DNA of 39,854 nt from a virus: positions 1 to 39,854 of IMG/VR virus record IMGVR_UViG_3300006792_000003. One strand, given 5' to 3'. The translations under genes and the position numbers were made by a program. Position 1 is the first letter of the stretch; every line of letters starts with the position of its first letter. Under the pieces are notes generated by a model. That model did no database searches and was not told where the DNA came from. It saw nothing but the letters and a program-made list of their open reading frames with translations. Below, piece after piece: positions 1 through 7,382 of this stretch.

Positions 1-156
1 GGATACCGGAGCGCAGCAACCAACACCGGAGACCGGAGCGCAGCAACCAACACCGGATACCGGAGCGCAGCAACCAACACCGGAGACCGGAGCGCAGCAA
101 CCAACACCGGATACCGGAGCGCAGCAACCAACACCGGAGACCGGAGCGCAGCAACC
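1..156 (+). repeat. Tandem repeat, 27-bp unit alternating in a 54-bp super-unit
   Basis: Five full 27-bp units and one partial unit stand head to tail. Odd and even units differ at one place (GGATACCGG versus GGAGACCGG), so the array is really a 54-bp unit repeated with no other changes. Because the period is a multiple of three, it encodes identical nine-residue tiles. The near-perfect identity points to recent unequal exchange or slippage. The array continues beyond the left edge. Confidence 0.95.
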
Positions 157-354
157 GTAGAGGGAAAAGACTCTGTAGCCATGGTTTCCGGCTATAAATC
201 AAAAGTTAAAGGCGCGGAAGGGTGCGCATTGTTTCTAGTTGAGCGTAATGGTGACTATGAAATTATTAATGTCTGGTCAGGAATTGTCGGCAAAAAGAAA
301 GTTAAAGCTGACACCTGGTACACATTAGATGGCGGCAAGCTGGTTGAAGCCTAA
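1..354 (+). CDS. Repeat protein with G[YD]RSAATNT tiles, DUF7666-like C-terminus (5' end cut by window)
   Basis: The reading frame starting at base 1 is open from the window edge to TAA at 352-354, so only the C-terminal part is present. About six copies of a nine-residue tile, G-(Y/D)-R-S-A-A-T-N-T, are followed by a conserved-looking tail (GYKSKVKGAEG, then CALFLVERNG, NVWSGIVG, DTWYTLDGGKLVEA). This layout resembles phage and prophage proteins with STATAG-type repeats ending in a DUF7666-like domain. The repeats probably form a regular beta-solenoid, which is an inference. The frame starting at base 2 is also open through the repeats (TGAQQPTP tiles) but stops at 158-160. The frame-1 reading is preferred because it continues into a folded-looking, family-like tail. 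Confidence 0.7.
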   Translation, partial: GYRSAATNTGDRSAATNTGYRSAATNTGDRSAATNTGYRSAATNTGDRSAATVEGKDSVAMVSGYKSKVKGAEGCALFLVERNGDYEIINVWSGIVGKKKVKADTWYTLDGGKLVEA

Positions 355-380
355 CCCGCCCCTAACAGCACGGAGAACCC

Positions 381-509
381 ATGATCATCAAAGAAATCAA
401 CTCCAAATGGTACATCGTTAAAGGCCGTGGACTCGCCTTCTTTGGCAGTGACAAGAATGAGGTCATGACCAGGGCGACGAAGTATCTCAGCGGGAAGGGT
501 GGTGAGTGA
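381..509 (+). CDS. Small hypothetical protein (42 aa)
   Basis: ATG at 381 follows a CGGAGA ribosome binding site at 371-376. The product starts MIIKEINSKWYIVKGRG and ends GKGGE. It is a small basic protein with alternating polar and aromatic residues that suggest a few beta strands. Its TGA (507-509) overlaps the ATG of the next gene as TGATG, which supports coupled translation in this plus-strand operon. I do not recognise a family. Confidence 0.6.
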   Translation: MIIKEINSKWYIVKGRGLAFFGSDKNEVMTRATKYLSGKGGE

Positions 510-781
510 TGACGCATAAAGAATGGATTAAAGAAAACAAGTATATGGCAGACCTTGACGTTGCCGGGATTGTTGATGGCGGCATACAGGACTATGTGAT
601 TCTCATAGACGATTTAGAGAAATACCTTGCCAAGATAGATGCTGACAAGGCTGAACTTGTGGAGGCTTTGAAAGATGCGCTCTTAGTAATCAGGAAATGC
701 ATCCCAAATGAATCCATTGTGCCGGTTCCAGGTATTTGCCCAAAGATTGAGAATGCCATTGCCAAAGCCGAGGGAAAATAA
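509..781 (+). CDS. Hypothetical protein (90 aa)
   Basis: The start is ATG at 509, overlapping the previous stop (TGATG). A GTG at 506 is an alternative. The protein is acidic and helical: an N-terminal MTHKEWIKENKY segment, a middle LEKYLAKIDADKAELVEALKDALLVIRK helix likely to be a short coiled coil, and a KIENAIAKAEGK end. This resembles the small helical accessory proteins common in phage early operons, but no named family is recognisable. It ends TAATG-coupled to the next gene. Confidence 0.6.
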   Translation: MTHKEWIKENKYMADLDVAGIVDGGIQDYVILIDDLEKYLAKIDADKAELVEALKDALLVIRKCIPNESIVPVPGICPKIENAIAKAEGK

Positions 782-939
782 TGCCCCATCCTGATGACTA
801 CTTCCATGAAATCGAAAAGCGTGAAAAAGAACGCCGGCAGATTATTCAGGACATCAAGCACGAAAGGCGCAGAGGTAAAGACCGGCGCAAAGCCGCCATC
901 AAATCCCCTGACCAGGACGCAGAAGGAGTAACCACATGA
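781..939 (+). CDS. Small basic, charged hypothetical protein (52 aa)
   Basis: ATG at 781 overlaps the previous stop (TAATG) and the TGA at 937-939 overlaps the next ATG (ATGA). The product begins MPHPDDYFHEIEKREKERRQ and is rich in Arg, Lys and Glu (ERRRGKDRRKAA), probably one long charged helix. An AGAAGGAG ribosome binding site for the next gene lies inside its 3' end. Function unknown. Confidence 0.55.
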   Translation: MPHPDDYFHEIEKREKERRQIIQDIKHERRRGKDRRKAAIKSPDQDAEGVTT

Positions 940-1298
940 AAGACAGACCAGAAGAACTTGAATCAGAATTAGAAGATGTAGTGAAACAGCTTATGGACGG
1001 TGAGATTAGTGCTTTGCCAACAAAGGTACGAGGGGCTCTATATGTAGTCTACAGCCATGAATATAACTGGCTGTCCTATTCCACGTCGGCTCTTAATAAA
1101 GAATATAGCGTGTTGGCGAAAGTTGAATTTGATGTTCATTTCACTGCGGAAGTCACGAAAGGAATGCTGTTAAACGATCATATTGATTGGCTGAAAGCAG
1201 AGCAAGAGCAAATCCGCGCAGAAGCAAATGCCAAAATCCAGAATATTGATGAGTCAATACAGAGAATGCTGGCTATTGAGCATAAAGCCAAGGAGTAA
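936..1298 (+). CDS. Hypothetical protein (120 aa)
   Basis: ATG at 936 is preceded by GAAGGAG with good spacing. The N-terminus (RPEELESELEDVVKQLMDGEI) and C-terminus (KAEQEQIRAEANAKIQNIDESIQRM) look like coiled-coil helices, around an aromatic middle (SHEYNWLSYSTSALNKEYSV). There is no signal peptide or membrane segment. It is not a family I recognise. It sits among other small unknown genes upstream of the recombination pair, a typical place for host-takeover or accessory proteins. Confidence 0.65.
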   Translation: MKDRPEELESELEDVVKQLMDGEISALPTKVRGALYVVYSHEYNWLSYSTSALNKEYSVLAKVEFDVHFTAEVTKGMLLNDHIDWLKAEQEQIRAEANAKIQNIDESIQRMLAIEHKAKE

Positions 1299-1301
1299 CC
1301 C

Positions 1302-1376
1302 GTGGGCGACCCGGAACTGACAGACGACCTGAACGACGAACGCGCACTAATCACCAAACACGGAGCAGAGCAATGA
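1302..1376 (+). CDS. Possible mini-gene (24 aa, GTG start)
   Basis: AAGGAG at 1289-1294 precedes GTG at 1302, and the TGA at 1374-1376 overlaps the ATG of the next gene (ATGA). The acidic product is VGDPELTDDLNDERALITKH plus four residues. The only support is the ribosome binding site and the tight overlaps. It may simply be a leader that couples translation of the next gene. Confidence 0.4.
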   Translation: MGDPELTDDLNDERALITKHGAEQ

Positions 1377-1672
1377 AGAAGAAAGTCCTAGTTGATTTGA
1401 GGGTGGAAATAGACCCGCCAAACCTATTCAAGTACCACACGCCAACTATCGAGAGGCAGGCTACTCTCCTAGAAGACTGGGCGCGAGATTTGGAGAAGTT
1501 TATCCGTGACCACAGGTCACAGGATCCCGTCACTATAAACATAATCCGCGACGAAGAAATGCAATGCGGGCATTGTGAGCGGTTGTGGGAAGAGGACGAA
1601 GAAGGCATCCCTGTTTGCTGCCATGAAGCGATAGTGGAGCATGAGGAAGAACTGGAGAAAGAGCATGAATAA
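1373..1672 (+). CDS. Hypothetical protein with Cys-rich segment (99 aa)
   Basis: The start ATG at 1373 overlaps the preceding stop. The product has an N-terminal strand (KKKVLVDLRVEIDPP), a helical middle and, near residues 64-80, CGHCERLWEE followed by PVCCHEA. That is a CxxC plus CC(H) arrangement that could bind one zinc ion. The C-terminal tail is strongly acidic (EHEEELEKEHE). No family is recognised; the metal-binding idea rests only on the cysteine spacing. Confidence 0.65.
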   Translation: MKKKVLVDLRVEIDPPNLFKYHTPTIERQATLLEDWARDLEKFIRDHRSQDPVTINIIRDEEMQCGHCERLWEEDEEGIPVCCHEAIVEHEEELEKEHE

Positions 1673-2105
1673 CGAATTCAAAGAACTCTACCAATCCCTA
1701 ATCCACGAAGGCCACATTACAGCAGACGTTGACATGGAACCTGAGTACAACAACCACGCCCGAAGGATGATTACAGCAAAGTACCTCGAAACCCATGGGA
1801 AAGACTTGTGGTACGAGACTTTGGAGAACATCAGCGACGAAATTAAAGGCCCGATACTGGATAACCTGAATCCGATAATCGGCGGCAGAAGCCACGCAGT
1901 AACCAGCAAGATATGTGAATGTCTCTGTGAAATCGTCATGCACGACCAGATACACGATGTAGTACCACCTGATGAGGTCAAGGCCATGCTGAAGGAATCG
2001 CCGCAGGTGCAGGACAGAGAAGCCAGGTTAAAGGCTCTGGACAAGCACTACGGTTTTGACACAGATCAGGAAGAACATGAACTTTTGGACGCAGCGAGGG
2101 GATAG
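1665..2105 (+). CDS. Hypothetical protein (146 aa)
   Basis: I choose ATG at 1665 (MNNEFKELYQ), which overlaps the end of the upstream gene by 8 bases and has GGAGAA upstream. A more upstream start at 1641 would overlap more and give an odd basic extension. The protein is mostly helical and soluble, with ITAKYLETHGKDLWYETLENI and SKICECLCEIVMHDQIHDVV segments and an acidic C-terminus. Function is unknown. Confidence 0.65.
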   Translation: MNNEFKELYQSLIHEGHITADVDMEPEYNNHARRMITAKYLETHGKDLWYETLENISDEIKGPILDNLNPIIGGRSHAVTSKICECLCEIVMHDQIHDVVPPDEVKAMLKESPQVQDREARLKALDKHYGFDTDQEEHELLDAARG

Positions 2106-2107
2106 GT

Positions 2108-2491
2108 ATGAGCAGAGAGATTAAGTTCAGGCTGCGGTCAGGCAACAATATTGTAGGGTATGAGAAGTGGTATCCGGGGGCAGGCGATAGGGCAAAGGCC
2201 CAATGGCTTTACACTGTTGGTGATGGATATTGGAACCCTGAATATATTGAGCATAAAGAGAAGGATCAATACACCGGACTCAAGGACAAGAATGGCTTTG
2301 AGATTTACGAAGGGGATATTTTGTTTTGGGATGGCTCGGTTATAGGCGTGGTATCTTTTGCTCATTGTGAGTTTGTTGTGGGCGAAGGAGTGAATGCGCG
2401 GGCTATGTGTGCCATCCCTCATGATTCGGATATTCAAGTAATCTGCACCATCTTCGAAAACCCTGAACTGCTAGAGACAGGAGAACAGTGA
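2108..2491 (+). CDS. YopX-family protein
   Basis: The opening MSREIKFRLRSG and the central QYTGLKDKNGFEIYEGDIL (about residues 54-72) are the hallmarks of the YopX family (PF09643), common in phages and prophages. The family forms small beta-rich proteins of unknown role. The length (127 aa) is normal. The gene starts two bases after the preceding stop, and its TGA overlaps the start of the recombinase gene (TGATG). The family call is firm; no biochemical function is known to me. Confidence 0.85.
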   Translation: MSREIKFRLRSGNNIVGYEKWYPGAGDRAKAQWLYTVGDGYWNPEYIEHKEKDQYTGLKDKNGFEIYEGDILFWDGSVIGVVSFAHCEFVVGEGVNARAMCAIPHDSDIQVICTIFENPELLETGEQ

Positions 2492-3270
2492 TGAATAGCA
2501 CAGCAAAGACAAAAGAAGTGGCAGGACAGGAACTTGAACTAATGCCGAGGGATGAAATGTTGCCAGTAGAAACCAGGACAGACGAAAGCGGACAGTCTGA
2601 AATGGCGGCAATCATGACGGTTATTGAGCGAATAGCCGTTAATCCAGATGCCGATATATCCAAGCTGGAAAAGATGATGGATATGCAGGAGCGCATCATG
2701 GATAGAAATGCGCGTATGGAATTCGATGCAGCACTTGCCACCATGCAGGCAGAGCTACCAGAAGTTGAGAAAGTCGCACAAGGTCATAATTCCAAGTACG
2801 CCAAATTTGACCAGATTTTATCGGCAATCAAGCCATCATTGAAGGCTCACGGATTTTCAATAACACACAGGGTTAAAGTGGAAGATCAACTAATTCATGT
2901 AACGGCTATTTTGAGCCACAGAGGGGGGCACAGGGAAGAAACCACTTTGGTGCTGCCCCCAGATACCACGGGCAGCAAAAACGCGGTGCAGGCAGTAGGC
3001 TCAACCACAGAGTACGGACGGCGCTACACCATGAATTCCCTCTTAGGCATTGCAACAAAAGACGCTGATATGGACGGTGGAAAACCTCAAGACCTTACGG
3101 GAAAAGCCGCAGACTGGATTGCCAAGATTCAGGAGTGCGCTGATATGGCGTCATTACAGAAAGAGTACACGGCAGCATTCAAAGACCTGAACGGTGATGG
3201 ATTTGGCAGGCAAAAATTGAACAATGTCAAGGACGCTAAGAAAAAGGAGTTAAGCAATGGAGCAGCGTAG
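2491..3270 (+). CDS. erf: ERF-family single-strand DNA annealing protein
   Basis: This protein should anneal complementary single strands during phage recombination, like P22 Erf. The ERF core spans about residues 60-195: MMDMQERIMDRNARMEFDAA, then KYAKFDQILSAIKPSLKAHG, and the diagnostic AVGSTTEYGRRYTMNSLLGI with DADMDG (about 169-196). ATG at 2491 overlaps the YopX stop; GTG at 2488 is possible. The following gene is the YqaJ exonuclease, the usual partner that makes 3' overhangs for annealing. The C-terminal 60 residues are lysine-rich, as is common in this family. Confidence 0.93.
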   Translation: MNSTAKTKEVAGQELELMPRDEMLPVETRTDESGQSEMAAIMTVIERIAVNPDADISKLEKMMDMQERIMDRNARMEFDAALATMQAELPEVEKVAQGHNSKYAKFDQILSAIKPSLKAHGFSITHRVKVEDQLIHVTAILSHRGGHREETTLVLPPDTTGSKNAVQAVGSTTEYGRRYTMNSLLGIATKDADMDGGKPQDLTGKAADWIAKIQECADMASLQKEYTAAFKDLNGDGFGRQKLNNVKDAKKKELSNGAA

Positions 3271-3877
3271 CGAGGAATGGTATGCCGCAAGACTTGGCAA
3301 AGTCACAGCTTCCCGTGTATCCGATGTTATGGCAAAGATCAAAACCGGCGAAGCGGCAGCAAGAAAGAATTACCGGATGGAACTACTTTGCGAAAGGCTC
3401 ACCAGCAGACAGGCGGACAACTTTGTCAGCGGCCCCATGCAGCGAGGTATAGACCTGGAGCCTATGGCCAGGGGAATGTACGAGGGCATCAATGGCGTCC
3501 TCGTTATCGAGACAGGGTTTGTTGACCATCCAGACATTGACTGGTTTGGCGCATCCCCAGACGGACTTGTTGTTGATGACGGACTGATGGAAATCAAATG
3601 CCCAAATACCGCGACCCATATCGAATTTATCAGAACGGGGATAATTGACCACAAATACCAGCTACAGATGCTTGTTCAGATGATGTGTACAGGCCGGAAG
3701 TGGTGCGACTTTGTTTCCTTTGATGATCGATTGCCCGAGCAGCTTCAGTACAGATGCGCCAGAGTGCATCGAGATTTTAAAAAAGAAATAGATGTGATTA
3801 CGGAAGTAAAAGCCTTTCTTAATGACTTGGCCGAGATTGAAGTTGAAATGCTGACAGAAATGGAGAAAGCCGCGTGA
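3257..3877 (+). CDS. YqaJ-type viral recombinase / lambda-Exo-like exonuclease
   Basis: This should be a 5'-3' double-strand DNA exonuclease of the PD-(D/E)XK fold that feeds the annealing protein. Visible motifs are RSEEWYAARLGKVTASR at the N-terminus, MQRGIDLEPMARGMYE (about 61-76), and the catalytic GASPDG (Asp102) with MEIKCPN (Glu112, Lys114). The length (206 aa) is typical. AAGGAG at 3244-3249 decides the ATG at 3257, which overlaps the end of erf by 14 bases. The pair forms a complete two-gene recombination module. Confidence 0.93.
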   Translation: MEQRSEEWYAARLGKVTASRVSDVMAKIKTGEAAARKNYRMELLCERLTSRQADNFVSGPMQRGIDLEPMARGMYEGINGVLVIETGFVDHPDIDWFGASPDGLVVDDGLMEIKCPNTATHIEFIRTGIIDHKYQLQMLVQMMCTGRKWCDFVSFDDRLPEQLQYRCARVHRDFKKEIDVITEVKAFLNDLAEIEVEMLTEMEKAA

Positions 3878-3899
3878 CCAACAACAAAGGAAGCCAAAT

Positions 3900-4088
3900 A
3901 TGAAAAATGAAGAATTGCAAAAAAGAGTGGAACAGTTCAACTGCCTCGAAAAGCCAGGCTGGCACATGAGCACGGTATACCTGGTCAGCGATCTGGTGAA
4001 GGAAATACACAGGCTGGAAAACTTGGTTGAAGGTCGGGATGAAAACGGCAAACTGATTCCGTCAAAGCCGTTCTCGCAAAGAGAATAA
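3900..4088 (+). CDS. Small hypothetical protein (62 aa)
   Basis: ATG at 3900 follows AAAGGAAG with good spacing. The product begins MKNEELQKRVEQFN and contains VYLVSDLVKEIHRLENLVEG, a likely amphipathic helix pair. Nothing identifies a function. It lies between the recombination genes and the XF1762-type gene in the same direction. Confidence 0.6.
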   Translation: MKNEELQKRVEQFNCLEKPGWHMSTVYLVSDLVKEIHRLENLVEGRDENGKLIPSKPFSQRE

Positions 4089-4122
4089 TTACTTCCGGTA
4101 ATTGTGCCAAGCGGAAATAGAA

Positions 4123-4566
4123 ATGTTGGAAATAATGCCTTGCACACTGAAAGAAGCAAACCAGTTTGTTTCTACCCATCACAGGCATCACAAGCCTGTC
4201 GTGGGCCACAAGTTTTCAATTTCTGTTTGTACTGATGGGGAGGTTAGGGGCGTGGCTATTATTGGGAGGCCGGTAGCAAGGAACCTGGATAACGGACTGA
4301 CCCTTGAAGTAAACAGATGTTGCACAGACGGAACCAAAAATGCCTGTTCTATGCTTTATGGCGCTGCATGGCGGGCGGCAAAGGCAATGGGTTTTAAAAA
4401 GTTAATCACATACACGCTTCCATCAGAAGGGGGAACCAGCCTGAAAGCGGCTGGCTGGAAAGTGGTAGCTGAAACGACAGGGGACACATGGGATCGCAAG
4501 GCCAGGCCAAGAGTGGACACACACCCCCTACAGGGTAAATTAAGGTGGGAGCCTGGAATCTCATGA
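4123..4566 (+). CDS. XF1762-family protein (GNAT-like fold)
   Basis: The protein matches what I know of the phage XF1762 family, which looks like a shortened GNAT acetyltransferase: CTLKEANQFVSTHHRHHKPV, GVAIIGRPVARNLDNG, CTDGTKNACSMLYGAAWRA, and LITYTLPSEGGTSLKAAGWK. The last two segments correspond to the acetyl-CoA-binding part of GNAT folds. The substrate is unknown. I choose ATG at 4123; TTG at 4102 and ATG at 4135 are alternatives. Its end overlaps the next gene as ATGA. Confidence 0.85.
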   Translation: MLEIMPCTLKEANQFVSTHHRHHKPVVGHKFSISVCTDGEVRGVAIIGRPVARNLDNGLTLEVNRCCTDGTKNACSMLYGAAWRAAKAMGFKKLITYTLPSEGGTSLKAAGWKVVAETTGDTWDRKARPRVDTHPLQGKLRWEPGIS

Positions 4567-4682
4567 GTCCCCGGCAATTCGTCAAAGCAATGGTCAAACG
4601 TCACCCCGGCATCACCAGGGATGGAATTGCAAAAAGATCATTCGGTGTGTTCAAGCAGGAACGGATCAGGTTTGTGGCCTGA
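4563..4682 (+). CDS. Small basic hypothetical protein (39 aa)
   Basis: ATG at 4563 overlaps the upstream TGA (ATGA). The product begins MSPRQFVKAMVKRHPGITRD and ends QERIRFVA, very basic with a helix-turn-helix-like rhythm (VKAMVKRHPGITRDGIAKRS). It could bind DNA, but it is too short for a confident statement. Confidence 0.5.
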   Translation: MSPRQFVKAMVKRHPGITRDGIAKRSFGVFKQERIRFVA

Positions 4683-4958
4683 ATGGCTGCAGTAAAGAGG
4701 GACAAAATCGCTGTAAGTGATTGACGGGGTAGTTGCGCCGGATTTGAATCGACGACCACCACACCCCCAGATTAGTGGGAAAACCTCCCCTATCCAGTTG
4801 GATTGTATAGAGAAATGCTGAAATAGATATACTCCAAAATGGTCAATATTGTGTATTTTCAGCCTATATAAATCAATCACTTATAGCGTTTTGTGAGAAC
4901 GGAAAACGCTGTACGTAGAAGGCTTACATCGATAAAATGGCAATTAAGGACATAACAC
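4683..4958. other. Intergenic region with tRNA-like remnant
   Basis: This is 276 bases without a convincing gene. The minus strand between about 4810 and 4725 looks like a decayed tRNA: a D-arm-like AACTGGATA, a possible anticodon arm, and a T-arm-like TTCAAAT loop flanked by GTCGA and CCGGC (four of five pairs). The acceptor stems do not pair and there is no CCA. The right half, 4810-4950, is AT-rich and probably carries the promoter for the gene at 4959, but no clear -35/-10 pair stands out. Confidence 0.35.
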
Positions 4959-5246
4959 ATGAACCGTAGACAAACACTCAAATCAATCCTGGCTGGCATT
5001 GTGGCCGGTATCTTGCCAAAGGTAGCATTTCCAATGGCAACCAAGCCTATCTATCTCTCTTATTGGCATAGGCAACCCGGCGGAGAATGGGAAAGGACTG
5101 AGAAATACGTAGACGAAGGCGAAGCAGGCCTAACTATCCCCGGAAGCGACATGCGGAATTACGGGAACATAGTTCAGCTTAGAGTAGAGGACATCGACAA
5201 GTATTACGACAGGCTAGTGACGTACTTTTCAAAACCAGACTGGTAG
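4959..5246 (+). CDS. Small exported protein with Tat-like signal peptide
   Basis: ATG at 4959 has AAGGAC upstream. The N-terminus MNRRQTLKSILAGIVAG ILPK carries twin arginines (RRQTLK), a moderately hydrophobic stretch and a small-residue region ending PMA, which fits a twin-arginine signal with cleavage near residue 27. The mature part of about 68 residues is aromatic and acidic (YLSYWHRQPGGEWERTEKYV, then IDKYYDRLVTYFSKPDW). It is separated from the upstream operon and abuts the convergent minus-strand module with no gap. Function is unknown. Confidence 0.7.
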   Translation: MNRRQTLKSILAGIVAGILPKVAFPMATKPIYLSYWHRQPGGEWERTEKYVDEGEAGLTIPGSDMRNYGNIVQLRVEDIDKYYDRLVTYFSKPDW

Positions 5247-5636
5247 CTAAACCCAATGCCTGTCTGCCTGACCTTCCCAGATATGCACTTGCTTGAGTTC
5301 AGCAGGCCGTGTTCTTGATGCCTCGGTTCCATCCTCGTTCCAAGTGACATCATCAGGCATAATATTCATGTATAGAGCCTTGTTAAAAGGCGCTATTTGC
5401 TTGCCGGTGGTATAGTCCCACATGCCAATCAGAGCGACTTCGGGATGGTCAGTGAGTAAAGCCCTTGCAGCATCCATGTCTTCAGTCAGGAACGAAAAGG
5501 CCTGTGCTGCGCTGTAAGGCCGCCCAAAGGCAACACGGTCTTTGATAAGCTGAGCATGCGGATACGTTTCATCTGCTATCTGAGCAAGTATAGCAGCACT
5601 TGTGGTGTCAGGGATAAGGACGATTAGGTTGTTCAT
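5247..5636 (-). CDS. Hypothetical protein at end of tail-fibre cluster (129 aa)
   Basis: This is the last gene of the virion module. It starts MNNLIVLIPDTTSAAILAQI and contains AAQAFSFLTEDMDAARALLT and a tryptophan-rich C-terminus. No signal peptide is seen. Its position directly after a spike-like gene with an overlapping start (ATGA-type) suggests a tail-fibre assembly or attachment role, but this is inferred from place only. Confidence 0.65.
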   Translation of the reverse strand: MNNLIVLIPDTTSAAILAQIADETYPHAQLIKDRVAFGRPYSAAQAFSFLTEDMDAARALLTDHPEVALIGMWDYTTGKQIAPFNKALYMNIMPDDVTWNEDGTEASRTRPAELKQVHIWEGQADRHWV

Positions 5637-6874
5637 GTTGTCCTCGTTACCATCTCAGCGTTGGCTAGGCGTCTTGGTACGTAGGTGAGGTCTTTGATGC
5701 CGCCGTAGAGATGCTGAATGGAGCCACCAATGTAACTGCCAATTGCGAGAGCGGTAAGGGCGGGAGGCATTGCGCCGCTTGTGTCTGTTCCTTTTGACGC
5801 ACCATCACGGTATAAGGCAAAGTTGTTGGCTTGGAAAGCATAACCAAACTTTTGTGCGCCAACACTGTGTGCTGTCCCGGGTATGCTGCAAGTTATCGCG
5901 CCAGAAACTAGAGCATTTTGAGTGTCGCCCCCAAGTGGCACGCGATACATAGTGAGCCGATCAGCCCCAGTCGTACCAAAAACCGCTATATTTCTGTTCG
6001 CATTGCTCACAACTTGCGGACTATACACACTAGCCAGCACAGTTCCAGATGCTTGGTTATACCAACTCCCCACTGTCAGACCAGCCACTTCAGCCGCTAC
6101 TGATTTAGTAGTACCTCCGGTAGATAGAACAGGCATGAGACTAAAGTTATTCTCAAATGTTCCGCAATGCCCAAATATAGTAGCACCTGTGGCGGCTACG
6201 TCAGCTGTCACTGTTCCATCCGTGTTGTAGGCAGGTTCGATGAACTTGGCCTTGGCCGTATTCCCTGTTCCGTTGTCGGTAAGGGATAAGACGATATGGA
6301 AAAAGGCACCTATCCTTTCAACAACTTCAACTACACCATCAGTATCAACAGCGTTATATGTCCCGTCTGACTGGTCAATAACAATGGATTGCGCAAGTCC
6401 AGTGGTTCCGCCGCTCAGCGTTAAACCTACTCTGGCATATCCCGATTGCGCGGCATCGTAAGCAATGGAGAAATGCTCGTAATGCTTGTTTGTGCTGCTT
6501 ACAACCGTTGTATTGTCTTGTATGGCCTGAGTTGCCGCTCCGCTTGCATCTGTCACTGTGAAGCCTGTAGCCGCACCGCCATCCAACCCAAGCCCTGTGG
6601 TTACGGCAGCAGTGGCAACATCTGCCCAACTGCCTAGATCGAAAGACGTTCCAGAGTCCTCAGTAACAGCCCCATCTATCCACAACCAAGGCTCGCCGCC
6701 TATCCAGGTTCTCCTTGAGACATTAGCACCACTGACTGTCTGCATAAGTCCACCAGAGTCAAAGTAGGTGCGGTCTGTGGTGGCGCAGGTGAAGGTGGCA
6801 GAACTAGCCAGTATCCCGCTGAATACTGCCGGTGTGTCCTTCCTTAAACCACTGCTTCTGCGGGGTAATCTCAT
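5633..6874 (-). CDS. Phage spike/fibre protein with LamG-like C-terminus
   Basis: The N-terminus has TYFDSGGLMQTVSGANV, the pattern of phage head-spike/fibre proteins (S-T-x-T-Y-x-D-x-x-G). A jelly-roll-like region follows (about 90-260, with SIVIDQSDGTYNAV and AFFHIVLSLTDNG). The C-terminus, with NFALYRDGASKGTD, LTALAIGS and IKDLTYVPRRLANAEM, is the usual end of LamG/concanavalin-like fibre domains. It likely binds a surface glycan of the host. It overlaps both neighbours by four bases. The receptor cannot be predicted. Confidence 0.8.
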   Translation of the reverse strand: MRLPRRSSGLRKDTPAVFSGILASSATFTCATTDRTYFDSGGLMQTVSGANVSRRTWIGGEPWLWIDGAVTEDSGTSFDLGSWADVATAAVTTGLGLDGGAATGFTVTDASGAATQAIQDNTTVVSSTNKHYEHFSIAYDAAQSGYARVGLTLSGGTTGLAQSIVIDQSDGTYNAVDTDGVVEVVERIGAFFHIVLSLTDNGTGNTAKAKFIEPAYNTDGTVTADVAATGATIFGHCGTFENNFSLMPVLSTGGTTKSVAAEVAGLTVGSWYNQASGTVLASVYSPQVVSNANRNIAVFGTTGADRLTMYRVPLGGDTQNALVSGAITCSIPGTAHSVGAQKFGYAFQANNFALYRDGASKGTDTSGAMPPALTALAIGSYIGGSIQHLYGGIKDLTYVPRRLANAEMVTRTT

Positions 6875-7380
6875 GGCTGTTTATACTGTGCTACCACTAA
6901 TCGAACCTGAAGTTTTTCCGCTGAAATCGGAATATACGCGTTCCTGACCACCAGCTGACCGTATAGCTGTCGAGTAGTGCCATCATCGGTAAAGTCAATG
7001 TTCACGTTATTGGCAAGACAGGTTGAAGATGCGGTGGCAGATTTCCAATCAGCATTCGAGAAGTCTATGGTCCCAACATGGGTTAAAATCTCAGTATCAG
7101 AGACAGTGAATGCAGCGTTATCAGCTATTTTGGTGAACACAGTATCAAATAACCAGAGTTCAAGATCAGGCTTGAGAGTCTCCTGCCCGGAACTGGTAAT
7201 CACCGCAGTCAAGATAGTGGCAGCACGGTCATTTTGACCCGTTCCGGTTATATCCTCAAAGGTCAGGAAGTTGTTAGTAGTGACAGCACTGACCGCATCC
7301 CCTGCCGCATAGGTAGTTGTATCGGACGGCCTGATGAGAGACGCATCAATAGTTTTTATTTGGAACAGTTGTGGCAACAT
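6871..7380 (-). CDS. Phage structural hypothetical protein (169 aa)
   Basis: It is a beta-rich protein without signal peptide: TTTYAAGDAVSAVTTNNFLT, ELWLFDTVFTKIADNAAFTV, and TRQLYGQLVVRNAYIPISA near the C-terminus. This pattern recurs in unnamed phage virion-associated proteins. It stands between the two fibre/spike genes in the same operon, so a virion or fibre-associated role is likely. The exact role is not known. Confidence 0.7.
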   Translation of the reverse strand: MLPQLFQIKTIDASLIRPSDTTTYAAGDAVSAVTTNNFLTFEDITGTGQNDRAATILTAVITSSGQETLKPDLELWLFDTVFTKIADNAAFTVSDTEILTHVGTIDFSNADWKSATASSTCLANNVNIDFTDDGTTRQLYGQLVVRNAYIPISAEKLQVRLVVAQYKQP

Positions 7381-7382
7381 GG

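Noticed and set aside
1-160. Frame-2 reading of the left-edge repeat as a TGAQQPTP tail protein
   Set aside because: It stops right at the end of the repeats, whereas frame one continues into a family-like domain; the repeat period keeps both frames open by itself. Not fully excluded without upstream sequence.
4638-4880. An 80-codon minus-strand frame across the tRNA-like remnant
   Set aside because: It reads through a tRNA-like sequence and the opposite strand of a small gene, has no ribosome binding site, and shows the spurious pattern of translated tRNA flanks.
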